Below, piece by piece: positions 22,937 through 31,822 of a stretch of DNA of 34,848 bases (within the stretch, counting starts at the first letter, position 1; every line of letters begins with the position of its first letter). The position numbers were made by a program, and so were the translations under genes. The DNA is taken from the NCBI GenBank assembly GCA_029287535.1, contig JARFQY010000123.1, positions 1 to 34,848 of the forward strand. The letters run 5' to 3'. The stretch comes from Filomicrobium sp. GTDB taxonomy: Bacteria > Pseudomonadota > Alphaproteobacteria > Rhizobiales > Hyphomicrobiaceae. Below the pieces are notes generated by a model. The model worked only from the letters and a program-made list of their open reading frames with translations, was not told the DNA's origin and made no database searches.

Positions 22937-25510
22937 ATGAAGATAACGATTCCGGAGTTTTGCCTGGTCGCTTTGATCGGCGCGTCCGGTTCCGGGAAGT
23001 CCACATTCGCGCGCCGGCAATTCCTGCCGACCGAGGTTGTTTCCTCGGATTATTGCCGTGGTGTCGTCTCTGATGATGAGAACAACCTCGATGCAACCGA
23101 GGACGCCTTCAGGCTCGTCCATTTTGTTGCCGAGACACGCCTGAAGCGGCGGAAACTTGTCGCCGTGGACGCTACGAACGTGCGCAAAGAGGACCGGGCC
23201 AAACTCGTCAGTTTGGCGAAGGCCAATCATGCATTGGCGGTCGCGATCGTTATCAACCCGGGTGAGGATGTCTGTCAGGAGCGCAATAAAACGCGACCCG
23301 ACCGTCAGTTCGGAGCGCACGTGGTGCGCAACCAAACGCGCAGCCTGAAACGGAATGTAAACCGCCTCGACCAGGAGGGCTTCCGCTACGTCTTTGAGTT
23401 CCGATCGGTCGAGGAGATCGATGCGGTCGAAATCGAGCGGACACGGATTTGGACCGACCGCAGGGATGAACGCGGTCCGTTTGATATCATCGGCGATGTC
23501 CATGGCTGCCGAGACGAGCTGCTCTCGCTGCTCGAGGTCCTGGGGTACGACGTCCGGCTCGAAGGTGAGGGCAGCGAGCGGCGTGTCATTTCAAGGGTCC
23601 CCGAGGGGCGGCGTGCCGTGTTCGTTGGCGATCTCGTCGACCGCGGACCGGCTACACCTGATGTCCTGCGGATCGTCATGCATATGGTGGGTGAAGGGCA
23701 GGCTCTGTGCGTTCCTGGAAATCATGACAATAAGCTCTTGCGCTATCTCAATGGGCGAAACGTCAAGATTAATCACGGCCTCGAAGCGACCGTTGACCAG
23801 CTCGACAGGGAACCACCGGCGTTCAAGCGTAAGGTCAAGGACTTCCTCACCAGCCTCGTCAGTCATGCCTGGCTGGATGGTGGACGGCTTGCGATCGCGC
23901 ACGCCGGTATCAAAGAGCATATGCTCGGCCGGGCGTCCGGGGCAGTTCGCGAATTTTGCCTCTACGGTGAGACTAGCGGTGAAACTGATGAATTCGGGCT
24001 GCCAATCCGATACAACTGGGCGGCTGAATACCGGGGGTCCACGACCATCGTCTACGGACATACTCCGGTGCCCAACGCTGAGTGGCTTAACAACACGCTG
24101 TGCGTCGATACCGGCTGCGTCTTTGGCGGAAAGCTGACGGCGCTGAGATGGCCGGAGATGGAAATCGTATCGGTGCCGGCAATCAAGACGCACGCTGAGC
24201 CGATCCGGCCGCTCGGGCATCCGCCAAGCCGTCCTGGCGCAGAGCTGTCGGCGCAAGCCCGTCATGACGATCTGCTCGACCTCGTTGATGTGCTCGGCAA
24301 ACGCATTGTGCGGACGGCGGAGGGCCGAACGATACAAGTGCCGGAAGCAAATGCGGCAGCGGCTCTGGAGGTTATGTCGCGGTTCGCGATCAACCCGAAG
24401 TGGCTTATTCACCTGCCGCCGACAATGTCGCCATGCGAGACCTCCACGCGTCCCGGTTTTCTAGAATATCCGGATGAGGCTTTTGCCTATTTCGAGAGGG
24501 AGGGTGTGGATCGGGTCGTTGTTGAAGAAAAGCACATGGGCTCGCGCGCGCTCGCGGTTGTCTGCCGTGATGCGGATGCGGCTCGGGAACGGTTCGGCGT
24601 TACGTCCGGAGCGACCGGGGCCCTCTTCACCCGGACCGGCCGGTCGTTCTTCTCTGAAGCGGAGATGAGTGATGCCATGTTGGGGCGCATTCGCAGCGCC
24701 ATGGATGCGGCCGATTTCTGGGACCGCTTTGAAACCGGTTGGGCGCTGCTCGATGCCGAGCTGATGCCATGGTCTGCGAAGGCGCAAGCCTTGCTGCGCG
24801 AGCAATATGCTTCAACAGGAGCGGCGGCAACGGCGGGGCTTGGTGAGGCCGTTGCGCTTCTCGAACAGGCTGGCGAAGCGGGTCTGGAAACAGGCGATCA
24901 TCTATCGGTGTTCTTGCAGCGTAAGGCGCGGGCGGATCAGTATGTTGAAGCTTACCGCCGCTATTGCTGGCCGGTGACGTCGTTGGATGACTACAAGTTC
25001 GCTCCATTCCACCTGCTGGCCACCGAGGGCCATGTGCATATGGACCGAGATCATGAATGGCACATGCAGCAGCTTGAACTTATTACGGCTGAAGGCGGTC
25101 CCAGCCTGATGACGACAGACTATCGTATCGTCAATTTGAACAGCCAAGAGGAGCGCCTTGCCGCTTGTGCATGGTGGCTGGAGCAGACCGCCCGGGGTGG
25201 GGAGGGCATGGTGGTCAAACCGCTCGAATTTACAGTGCAGGGATCACGCGGACTGGCGCAGCCGGCGATAAAGGTGCGCGGACCGGAGTACCTGCGCATC
25301 ATCTACGGACCCGAATATGATCTGGAAGAGAATTTATCGCGGCTCCGGCGGCGGGGGCTTGGTTTGAAGCGTTCGCTTGCCCTGCGTGAATTCGCCCTGG
25401 GCCAGGAGGCGCTGCTGCGGTTTGTTGCACGACAACCCCTCAGGCGGGTACATGAGTGCGTCTTCGCCATCCTTGCGATGGAGTGCGAACCGGTCGATCC
25501 GCGCCTTTAG
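22937..25510 (+). CDS. pnkp: Polynucleotide kinase-phosphatase-ligase Pnkp
   Basis: Encodes 857 residues with three catalytic modules. The kinase (about 1-165) has the P-loop GASGSGKST (Lys21) and phosphorylates 5'-OH RNA ends. The phosphatase (about 180-400) is a binuclear metallophosphoesterase: GDVHGC (Asp187, His189), GDLVDRGP, PGNHDNK and YGHTPVPN; it removes 2',3'-cyclic or 3' phosphates. The ligase (about 480-857) is of the nucleotidyltransferase type, with EKHMGSRA as motif I (Lys532 is the AMP acceptor) and GEGMVVKPL as a later motif. The characterised enzyme works as a complex with Hen1, whose N-terminal domain is needed for sealing. All key residues are present. A hairpin just after the stop probably ends the unit. 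Confidence 0.95.
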   Translation: MKITIPEFCLVALIGASGSGKSTFARRQFLPTEVVSSDYCRGVVSDDENNLDATEDAFRLVHFVAETRLKRRKLVAVDATNVRKEDRAKLVSLAKANHALAVAIVINPGEDVCQERNKTRPDRQFGAHVVRNQTRSLKRNVNRLDQEGFRYVFEFRSVEEIDAVEIERTRIWTDRRDERGPFDIIGDVHGCRDELLSLLEVLGYDVRLEGEGSERRVISRVPEGRRAVFVGDLVDRGPATPDVLRIVMHMVGEGQALCVPGNHDNKLLRYLNGRNVKINHGLEATVDQLDREPPAFKRKVKDFLTSLVSHAWLDGGRLAIAHAGIKEHMLGRASGAVREFCLYGETSGETDEFGLPIRYNWAAEYRGSTTIVYGHTPVPNAEWLNNTLCVDTGCVFGGKLTALRWPEMEIVSVPAIKTHAEPIRPLGHPPSRPGAELSAQARHDDLLDLVDVLGKRIVRTAEGRTIQVPEANAAAALEVMSRFAINPKWLIHLPPTMSPCETSTRPGFLEYPDEAFAYFEREGVDRVVVEEKHMGSRALAVVCRDADAARERFGVTSGATGALFTRTGRSFFSEAEMSDAMLGRIRSAMDAADFWDRFETGWALLDAELMPWSAKAQALLREQYASTGAAATAGLGEAVALLEQAGEAGLETGDHLSVFLQRKARADQYVEAYRRYCWPVTSLDDYKFAPFHLLATEGHVHMDRDHEWHMQQLELITAEGGPSLMTTDYRIVNLNSQEERLAACAWWLEQTARGGEGMVVKPLEFTVQGSRGLAQPAIKVRGPEYLRIIYGPEYDLEENLSRLRRRGLGLKRSLALREFALGQEALLRFVARQPLRRVHECVFAILAMECEPVDPRL

Positions 25511-25521
25511 ACACATCACAT

Positions 25522-25544
25522 GCGACCAAGTGAACTTTGGTCGC
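25522..25544 (+). terminator. Terminator hairpin after pnkp
   Basis: GCGACCAA and TTGGTCGC pair perfectly (eight pairs) around a seven-base loop, 11 bases past the pnkp stop. A moderately T-rich stretch follows. It separates the RNA-repair pair from the YeeE gene. Confidence 0.55.
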
Positions 25545-25566
25545 GCCCATTCATTGATTTAAGGCA

Positions 25567-26736
25567 ATGCGTGCCGCGTTTTTCGGCATTATTGAGCATA
25601 CTGGGATCGACCGTGGATTTTTTGGGCTGCTCGGTATGGAAACACTGCTTTCATTCAGTGAATTTCTCGGTGAAGACGGATTGCTGGCGATCGGGGGCCT
25701 GCTGATTGGCATTCTGCTTGGCGTCGCCGCGCAAAGGAGCCGGTTCTGCCTGAGGTCCGCGGCGATCGAGTTCTCGCGGGCGGAGTTCGGGTCAAAACTG
25801 GCGATTTGGCTGTTGGCCTTTTCCAGCGGCGTCATGCTGACGCAGATGCTGTTCGGGCTGGAAATCCTCGACACGAGCGAGATTCGTCAGCTGACGCTGA
25901 GTGGCAGCCTGTCGGGCGCCATTTTGGGCGGCGCGATGTTTGGGGCCGGAATGATCCTGGCACGTGGCTGTTCGAGCCGGATGCTTGTGCTGGCTGGACA
26001 GGGCAATCTACGGGCGGTGTTGAATGGGCTGGTGTTCGCGGTGGCCGCGCAGGCGTCATTGCGGGGCGTTCTGCATCCAGTCCGTGATGAGATCGCCGGG
26101 GCCTGGGTTGTCTCCGGTGATTCGCTAGACGTGCTCGGGTCTCTGGGGCAGGGCTGGCAGACCGGTATGCTGCTCGGAGGACTGTGGCTGGCGGCGGCGG
26201 TCTACTTTGCCATCCGCAGCGGGCTGACGCTCAAGGGTTGGCTTGGGGGTATCGGTGTTGGGATCACGGTGGCGCTGGCCTGGGCCTGGACGGGCTTGCT
26301 CAATGGGCAATTATTCGTGCCCGTAAAGATCGAAAGTCTGACGTTTACCGGTCCTTCGGCCAATACTCTGATGCTGTTCCTGTCACCCCCGACAGGGGCG
26401 TGGCGGTTCGATGTGGCGCTGGTTCCCGGCGTTGTCATTGGTTCGTTTCTGGCGGCGGCCTGGGCGCGGGAGTTGAAGCTTGAAGGCTTCCAGGGCGGTC
26501 CGTCCATGACCCGCTATCTGCTCGGTGCGGCGATGATGGGATTCGGCGGCATGCTGGCGGGTGGCTGTGCGGTCGGCAGTCTGACCAATGCCTCGGTTTT
26601 CGCTTTAACGGGTTGGCTGGCGCTCTTGTCGATCTGGCTCTCGGCCGTCGTAACCGATCATTACTTGGATCGCACCTCCGAACAGGTGGCCAAACCCAGC
26701 GTCGGCGAGGCGGGAACTCCGTTGCCGGCGCAGTAA
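25567..26736 (+). CDS. YeeE/YedE-family sulfur-compound transporter
   Basis: Encodes 389 residues from ATG 25567, or 366 from ATG 25636, where the similarity seems to begin (ETLLSFSEFLGED). Neither start has a well-spaced Shine-Dalgarno sequence. There are about nine to ten membrane helices. The three Cys motifs of the family are intact: QRSRFCLRSAAIEF near the start, LARGCSSRML in the middle and AGGCAVGSLTN near the end. The symmetric placement reflects a duplicated fold. In the characterised member TsuA these Cys pass thiosulfate across the inner membrane; other members carry selenium or sulfur compounds. No sulfur-transfer gene (TusA, rhodanese) lies beside it, so the substrate is open. 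Confidence 0.85.
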   Translation: MRAAFFGIIEHTGIDRGFFGLLGMETLLSFSEFLGEDGLLAIGGLLIGILLGVAAQRSRFCLRSAAIEFSRAEFGSKLAIWLLAFSSGVMLTQMLFGLEILDTSEIRQLTLSGSLSGAILGGAMFGAGMILARGCSSRMLVLAGQGNLRAVLNGLVFAVAAQASLRGVLHPVRDEIAGAWVVSGDSLDVLGSLGQGWQTGMLLGGLWLAAAVYFAIRSGLTLKGWLGGIGVGITVALAWAWTGLLNGQLFVPVKIESLTFTGPSANTLMLFLSPPTGAWRFDVALVPGVVIGSFLAAAWARELKLEGFQGGPSMTRYLLGAAMMGFGGMLAGGCAVGSLTNASVFALTGWLALLSIWLSAVVTDHYLDRTSEQVAKPSVGEAGTPLPAQ

Positions 26737-26929
26737 TACCGCACGTTTCATGGTGAAGTTCCGGCTGAATCGGCCGGGCTGGGTGGTCGGCGGCAAGTTG
26801 CCGTTCGCGCTTGTTTCCAGATCGCTTTGCGCGCGTTAAGGAAGCGTGGTAATTGGCCCGCTCCGGAGGCAAGCATGCTCCGGATGACGGTGTCACCAAT
26901 CCGAAACGGCGTTCCAGACCTCTCACTCA

Positions 26930-28423
26930 ATGGCCAAGAAACTCAAGCCGAAGCGGCCCGCAGCGCGACTGCCCAAGGGCTTCCGCGATATTGAAGCGGA
27001 TGAATTGCGCGCGAGCCAGAAGATGCTGCGCACCGTTCAGGAGACTTATGAGCGTTATGGATTCGAACCGCTGGAGACGCCCGCCTTCGAATTCACTGAT
27101 GCGCTCGGCAAATTTTTGCCTGACAGCGACCGTCCCAACGAGGGCGTGTTTTCTCTACAAGACGAAGATGAGCAGTGGATGTCGCTGCGCTATGACCTGA
27201 CCGCGCCGCTCGCCCGTTTTGTGGCTGAAAACTATGACCGTCTGCCGAAGCCGTTTCGGCGTTACGCGTTTGGGACGGTATGGCGCAACGAGAAGCCGGG
27301 GCCGGGACGCTTCCGCCAGTTCACCCAATTCGACGCCGATACGGTTGGGACTGAGAGCGTTACCGCCGATGCTGAAATTTGCATGCTGGCGGCGGATACG
27401 ATGGAGGCGCTGGGGATTGAGCGCGGCGAGTATCAGATCCGCGTCAACAATCGCAAAGTGTTGGATGGCGTTCTGGAGGGCATCGGGATTGACCCAGCTG
27501 ATGCAGCCGGAGTGAAGCGGCTGACAATTTTGCGGGCGGTCGACAAACTGGACCGGCTTGGGCCGGAAGGCGTCGCCTTGCTGCTTGGACCTGGCCGCAA
27601 GGATGAGTCTGGTGATTTCACCGCCGGTGCCGGGCTTGAGGATACGGCCATTGCAAAGGTCATGGCATTCGTGGAGGCAGGGGCTGAGAGCGGTTCGGCA
27701 ACACTGTTGGCCATCAAGCAACTGGTGTCGGGAAGCGAGATCGGCGAGCAGGGACACGCCGAGCTGCAAGAGATGCAGGCTTTATTGGATGCTGCCGGGT
27801 ACGCTGATGAGCGTGTTCGCATTGATCCCTCGATTGTTCGTGGGCTGGATTACTACACAGGTCCCGTCTTCGAGGCCGAGCTGACATTTGAAGTCAACGA
27901 TGAGGATGGGCGCCCGGTGCGCTTCGGATCGGTCGGCGGTGGCGGCCGTTACGATGACTTGGTGGCGCGTTTCACCGGACGGTCGGTTCCCGCGACTGGG
28001 TTTTCCGTCGGTGTGTCGCGCCTGCAAGCGGCGCTCGGCGCGCTGGGCCGTTCGGGCACGGCATCGACCTTGGGGCCGGTGGTCGTGCTGGTGATGGATC
28101 GGGGCGAGTTGCCCCGGTATCAACGCATGGCGCAGGATTTGCGGGACGCGGGAATTCGGGCGGAGATGTATCTGGGGACTTCAGGCATGAAGGCGCAGAT
28201 GAAGTATGCCGACAAGCGAGGTGCCCCGTGCGTTGTTATTCAAGGTTCGAATGAACGTGACCAGGGTGAGGTTCAGATTAAGGACTTGATCGAGGGTGCG
28301 AAGGCGGCGCAGTCGATCGCTGATAACAAGGAATGGAAGGAGAGCCGTCCGGCCCAGGTCTCTGTTGCGGAAGCCGATCTGGTGGCTGAAGTCAAAAAAA
28401 TAGTCGCGCGGCATCAAAACTAG
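26930..28423 (+). CDS. hisS: Histidyl-tRNA synthetase, alphaproteobacterial type
   Basis: Encodes 497 residues, longer than the 424 of E. coli HisRS. Class II motifs are present: motif 2 as [20 protein letters not shown] followed by [10 protein letters not shown], the histidine-binding loop [14 protein letters not shown], and the ATP-binding region [15 protein letters not shown] before motif 3 ([11 protein letters not shown]). An anticodon-binding domain ends the protein (about 385-497). The lack of a Shine-Dalgarno sequence before the ATG is notable (CTCTCACTCA precedes it). The divergent alphaproteobacterial HisRS is known to co-vary with a tRNA-His that lacks the extra G-1. hisZ and hisG follow on the same strand; the first gap is 76 bases. 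Confidence 0.95.
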   Translation: MAKKLKPKRPAARLPKGFRDIEADELRASQKMLRTVQETYERYGFEPLETPAFEFTDALGKFLPDSDRPNEGVFSLQDEDEQWMSLRYDLTAPLARFVAENYDRLPKPFRRYAFGTVWRNEKPGPGRFRQFTQFDADTVGTESVTADAEICMLAADTMEALGIERGEYQIRVNNRKVLDGVLEGIGIDPADAAGVKRLTILRAVDKLDRLGPEGVALLLGPGRKDESGDFTAGAGLEDTAIAKVMAFVEAGAESGSATLLAIKQLVSGSEIGEQGHAELQEMQALLDAAGYADERVRIDPSIVRGLDYYTGPVFEAELTFEVNDEDGRPVRFGSVGGGGRYDDLVARFTGRSVPATGFSVGVSRLQAALGALGRSGTASTLGPVVVLVMDRGELPRYQRMAQDLRDAGIRAEMYLGTSGMKAQMKYADKRGAPCVVIQGSNERDQGEVQIKDLIEGAKAAQSIADNKEWKESRPAQVSVAEADLVAEVKKIVARHQN

Positions 28424-28499
28424 TACAGCGGTCTATACGACACGCTGAACAGTTTGCCACGCCAGGGCAGGAAACAAGCGAGCGAGAGCAGCTTTAGAC

Positions 28500-29669
28500 A
28501 TGGTCGCAGAAACAGCACGCGAATTCGAAGCGCTGGAAGCGCAGGCGCAAACGCTGATGGCGACTTTCGCCAGCGCCGGTCATGAACCTGTGGCACCGGC
28601 TGCGCTGCAGCCCGCCGACGTTTACCTTGACGTCATTGGTGAGGCGTTGCGTGCGCGGTGTTATGTTTTCACGGACCCTGACGGAGATGAATATTGCCTG
28701 CGGCCGGATCTGACAGTCCCCATCTGCCGGCTCCACCTGGAGCGGCACGCCGACGGCGCTCAAAAGGCCAAGTATTGCTACAACGGTTCCGCGTTTCGCT
28801 TTCAACCGCGCGGCGCCAATGCCGCGCATCCGCGAGAGTTCCGCCAGTGCGGAATCGAATCGATTGGTTCGAGCGACCGCGAATTGAACGACGCGAATAC
28901 CTTGGCGATCATGCTTGAAGCACTGAAGGCTGCCGGTCTCAATGACTGGACGCTGCGAATTGGTGACCTTGGATTGTTTCGAGCGCTGTTATCGGCCATC
29001 GATATGCCGGAGCGCTGGCGCGAGCGGCTGCGGCATCAACTGTGGCGACCGCAGGCGTTTCGAGAAGAGCTGGTACGGCTCACCGAGCTGCCGGCCGCGC
29101 AGTCTTCTGCAATGCCCGAAGAGCTGATGCAGGCTCTCGATCCGGAGGATGTGGAAGGGGCACAACGTCACGTCGCGCAATATCTCGATCAGAACCATGT
29201 CGAGCTTATTGGTGTTCGTACGCTTGAGGAAATCTCACGGAATTTGGCCCGTATCGCGGCCGACCAGCGGGCGGAGCGGCTGCCGGTGGCGACCGCCAAC
29301 CTTATTGAAGGCTACATCGGCGTCAATGCGCCAGCTCGTGCTGCCGGGGCACGGGTGAAAGACCTCATGCGTGATACCGGTGTCGACATTTCGCCCGCGC
29401 TTGAGAGTTATCACAAGCGCTTGCAGTTGCTGGCGGACCTGGGTGTCGATGTCACCAGGGCGGAGTTTTCGGCGGAGTTCGGGCGCTCGTTGGAATACTA
29501 CACGGGCTTTGTGTTCGAGGTTTCGGTTCCCGACCTTGGCAAGCGCAGTCCGGTGGCCGGTGGCGGGCGTTACGATGGGCTGATGAAGTTGTGCGGTGCG
29601 CCAGCGGATGTTCCAGCGGTCGGCGGGGCGATCCATACCGAGCGATTACTGAAGGCCGTGCGCGGCTGA
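28500..29669 (+). CDS. hisZ: ATP phosphoribosyltransferase regulatory subunit HisZ
   Basis: Encodes 389 residues. HisZ is a HisRS-like protein without tRNA charging that partners short HisG and confers activity and histidine feedback. It keeps the class II core (YCLRPDLTVPICRLHLE, PREFRQCGIESIG, LEYYTGFVFEV, AGGGRYDGLMKL) but ends without the anticodon-binding domain, as expected. The first enzyme of histidine synthesis in this organism should therefore be a HisG-HisZ complex in the cytoplasm. hisG starts 20 bases after its stop, so the two are co-transcribed. The ATG at 28500 has only a weak ribosome-binding sequence. Confidence 0.94.
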   Translation: MVAETAREFEALEAQAQTLMATFASAGHEPVAPAALQPADVYLDVIGEALRARCYVFTDPDGDEYCLRPDLTVPICRLHLERHADGAQKAKYCYNGSAFRFQPRGANAAHPREFRQCGIESIGSSDRELNDANTLAIMLEALKAAGLNDWTLRIGDLGLFRALLSAIDMPERWRERLRHQLWRPQAFREELVRLTELPAAQSSAMPEELMQALDPEDVEGAQRHVAQYLDQNHVELIGVRTLEEISRNLARIAADQRAERLPVATANLIEGYIGVNAPARAAGARVKDLMRDTGVDISPALESYHKRLQLLADLGVDVTRAEFSAEFGRSLEYYTGFVFEVSVPDLGKRSPVAGGGRYDGLMKLCGAPADVPAVGGAIHTERLLKAVRG

Positions 29670-29689
29670 CTTCTTGAGGAAACCCGGCG

Positions 29690-30388
29690 ATGACCGAACG
29701 GCTTCAGTTAGCAATTCCCTCAAAGGGGCGCCTCATGGAACAATCCATCGAAGTGCTTGGCGAGGGTGGTGTCACGGTTCGAAAAACAGGCAATGAACGT
29801 GGCTATCGCGGTGAGATCGAGGGTATCGACAATGTTGAGGTCCTGTTTGTGTCCGCTTCGGAAGTCGCCTGGTATCTGAAGACCGGAAAGGCGCATCTTG
29901 GCATCACCGGGACCGACCTCATCCATGAGCGGATGACGGACTGGGAAACCCGGGTCGAAATCATAAAACCGCTTGGTTTCGGGCATGCCGACGTGGTGGT
30001 CGCCGTGCCGGACTGCTGGCTGGATGTGAGGAAGGTGGCGCATCTCGACGAATTGGCGGGCAGTTTCAGGAACGCGCACGGGCGCTGGTTCCGGGTCGCG
30101 ACGAAGTATGTGAATCTGGCGCGGCAGTTCTTTGTCGGGCATGGGTTCAATGATTACCGGATCGTCGAGAGCCTGGGCGCCACCGAAGGAACGCCAGCGG
30201 CTGGGACGGCCGATCTCATTGTTGATATCACAACGACGGGTACGACGCTGAGGGCCAACGCACTGCGCGTTCTCGATGATGGCATCATCCTCAAGTCACA
30301 AGCCAATCTCATCGCTTCCAACGCCGCCGACTGGACACCGCGGATTCGTGAGGCACAAAATGAGATTAACTCGCGCTTGGGGGTCTGA
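29690..30388 (+). CDS. hisG: ATP phosphoribosyltransferase catalytic subunit HisG (short form)
   Basis: Encodes 232 residues, the HisZ-dependent short form that lacks the C-terminal regulatory domain. It condenses ATP with phosphoribosyl pyrophosphate, the committed step of histidine synthesis. Typical motifs are LAIPSKGRLMEQ at the start, GITGTDLIHE, RVATKYVNLARQFF, and the PRPP loop ADLIVDITTTGTTLRAN. TGAGGA lies about ten bases before the ATG. It is the last gene of hisS-hisZ-hisG and converges on the cytochrome b561 gene, with only 18 bases between stops. Confidence 0.95.
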   Translation: MTERLQLAIPSKGRLMEQSIEVLGEGGVTVRKTGNERGYRGEIEGIDNVEVLFVSASEVAWYLKTGKAHLGITGTDLIHERMTDWETRVEIIKPLGFGHADVVVAVPDCWLDVRKVAHLDELAGSFRNAHGRWFRVATKYVNLARQFFVGHGFNDYRIVESLGATEGTPAAGTADLIVDITTTGTTLRANALRVLDDGIILKSQANLIASNAADWTPRIREAQNEINSRLGV

Positions 30389-30406
30389 TTGGCCGACGCT
30401 CGCCGA

Positions 30407-31174
30407 TCACCATAGACGCATTTGCAGGAACTTGCCGCCGAGAGCCCAAATCCCGCCGAACACGATTACCGCCGAAATCGCCAGCAGAATTCCGGCTCGA
30501 AGCATGGAGTTTGAGATTACGCCGAGGGTGTGGGCATCGGCATAATCACCGGCCGGCTTGCGTCCAGTAAACATGGCCCATATCAGAGGCTCGCGTCGCC
30601 AGAGTGCATAGGCCAGGTTGGCCAGGATGTGGATGCCGATCAACCACAGCGTGACCTCTTCGAAAAGGTACCGGTGCCAGCTCGTCGCGGTTTTGCGTCC
30701 TTCCTCCGACAGGAAGAGATACAGAGGGCCGGCGGTCAGATCGTTGTGTTCGACGGTGAACAATCCGAGCGTGGCTTGGGTGAGCAGCAACACGAGAAGC
30801 GCCACGATCATCAATGCACCAAGAGGATTATGTCCGAGGTACTTCGGTTCCCGTCCTTGCCGAACGCTTGAGGCATAACTCGCCAGTTCATTCGGCGCCG
30901 GGATGAAATTCGAAAAGCGTGCGCTAGGCGAGCCGAACAGCCCCCACAGGAGGCGCCATACGAGAAGCGTGAGGATCAATAACCCGGTCCAGCGGTGCCA
31001 CTTGAGGACAGGGTCTCGCAGTGCTTCGGAGTACTCGTAAGTGGCCCAAGCCAGGACCACAAGGATGACCAGTAGCCAATGGAAAATCCGCGTTGGCGCA
31101 TCCCAGACCCTGACGAAGTCCGAGTCTCGGACGCCGGGTCGTGCCGTAGCATCGCTTGCATCCGTTTCCGACAC
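30407..31174 (-). CDS. Cytochrome b561-type membrane protein
   Basis: Encodes 255 residues from a GTG at 31174, 17 bases after the stop of the cytochrome c' gene. A longer frame reaching 31255 would lie inside that gene and is rejected. The protein has four main helices with the His residues typical of di-heme cytochrome b561: RIFHWLLVILVVL, LKWHRWTGLLILTL, TSWHRYLFEEVTLW and IGIHILANLAYALW. A fifth hydrophobic stretch lies near the C terminus (MLRAGILLAISAVIVFGG). Such proteins move electrons between quinol and periplasmic cytochromes. Being co-transcribed with a cytochrome c' suggests that pair works together, a common pairing in proteobacteria. Confidence 0.88.
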   Translation of the reverse strand: MSETDASDATARPGVRDSDFVRVWDAPTRIFHWLLVILVVLAWATYEYSEALRDPVLKWHRWTGLLILTLLVWRLLWGLFGSPSARFSNFIPAPNELASYASSVRQGREPKYLGHNPLGALMIVALLVLLLTQATLGLFTVEHNDLTAGPLYLFLSEEGRKTATSWHRYLFEEVTLWLIGIHILANLAYALWRREPLIWAMFTGRKPAGDYADAHTLGVISNSMLRAGILLAISAVIVFGGIWALGGKFLQMRLW

Positions 31175-31191
31175 TGTGATGATCCCGGCCG

Positions 31192-31632
31192 TTACTTCTT
31201 CTCGACCCGGTACTTTTTGTGGCAGCCGCCGCAGTTGCCAACAACGGTCGGCCAAGTGTCGATGAAGTCGAATTCATCAGCCACGTTGTTCTTGGCGGCC
31301 TGTGCGGTGTCGACCAGCTTTTTGAAGCGGGATATCACGTCGTCCTTATTCTCCCAGAGGGCGGGCAAGGCTTCGGTCTTACCGCCGGTCTTTGAATCCT
31401 CCGGAAACAGCTCAGGCAGTTTTGAGGCTTTGTCGATGAAGACATCGAGAGAGGCTTTGACCGTATCTGAATCGAACGGGATCTCCTGTTTCATCATCTT
31501 ACCCGGCTGTTTGGCGGCGTCGCCCATGTCACTGAGAAGGTCCTTGCGGGCCTTTATGACTTCAAGGTTCTGGGCTGCAGCCGACGAGATTGTGATGGCA
31601 GTCAGCAGGGCAATGACAAGCAAACGAAGCAT
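31192..31632 (-). CDS. Cytochrome c' (c556) family protein
   Basis: Encodes 146 residues. A signal peptide (LRLLVIALLTAITISSAAA) is followed by the four-helix bundle of the cytochrome c' family. The heme motif lies near the C terminus, CGGCHKKYR (Cys134, Cys137, His138), as in this family and not near the N terminus as in class I. The helix IDTWPTVVGNCGGC is typical. Members bind a five- or six-coordinate heme in the periplasm and are linked to nitric oxide tolerance or electron transfer. GGGAG precedes the ATG. It is the first gene of a two-gene unit with cytochrome b561. Confidence 0.92.
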   Translation of the reverse strand: MLRLLVIALLTAITISSAAAQNLEVIKARKDLLSDMGDAAKQPGKMMKQEIPFDSDTVKASLDVFIDKASKLPELFPEDSKTGGKTEALPALWENKDDVISRFKKLVDTAQAAKNNVADEFDFIDTWPTVVGNCGGCHKKYRVEKK

Positions 31633-31733
31633 GCGGGGAGGCTCCCATTAAGAGATTGTCAAACGGATATGAGCGGCCGGAGGCACTGGCGTGCACGGTG
31701 ATCACAAAAGGCTGGCATTAGTGCCGGGCCTGC

Positions 31734-31764
31734 GTCAATTGCCCCAGTGGCACGATTAATTGAC
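31734..31764. promoter_or_regulatory. Inverted repeat before the hydrolase gene
   Basis: GTCAATT (31734-31740) and AATTGAC (31758-31764) are perfect inverted arms around 17 bases, in the 190-base gap between the divergent cytochrome c' and hydrolase genes. It could be a regulator binding site. No regulator gene adjoins. Confidence 0.3.
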
Positions 31765-31822
31765 CTGAGCTTTTGCTTGGCTGACATATTTTGTTTGGTG
31801 GGCAGCATCGGGGCCAAGGTTC

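Noticed and set aside
26737-26929. Histidine leader peptide or T-box ahead of hisS
   Set aside because: No run of His codons and no T-box core; only a short direct repeat GCTCCGGA at 26860 and 26877.
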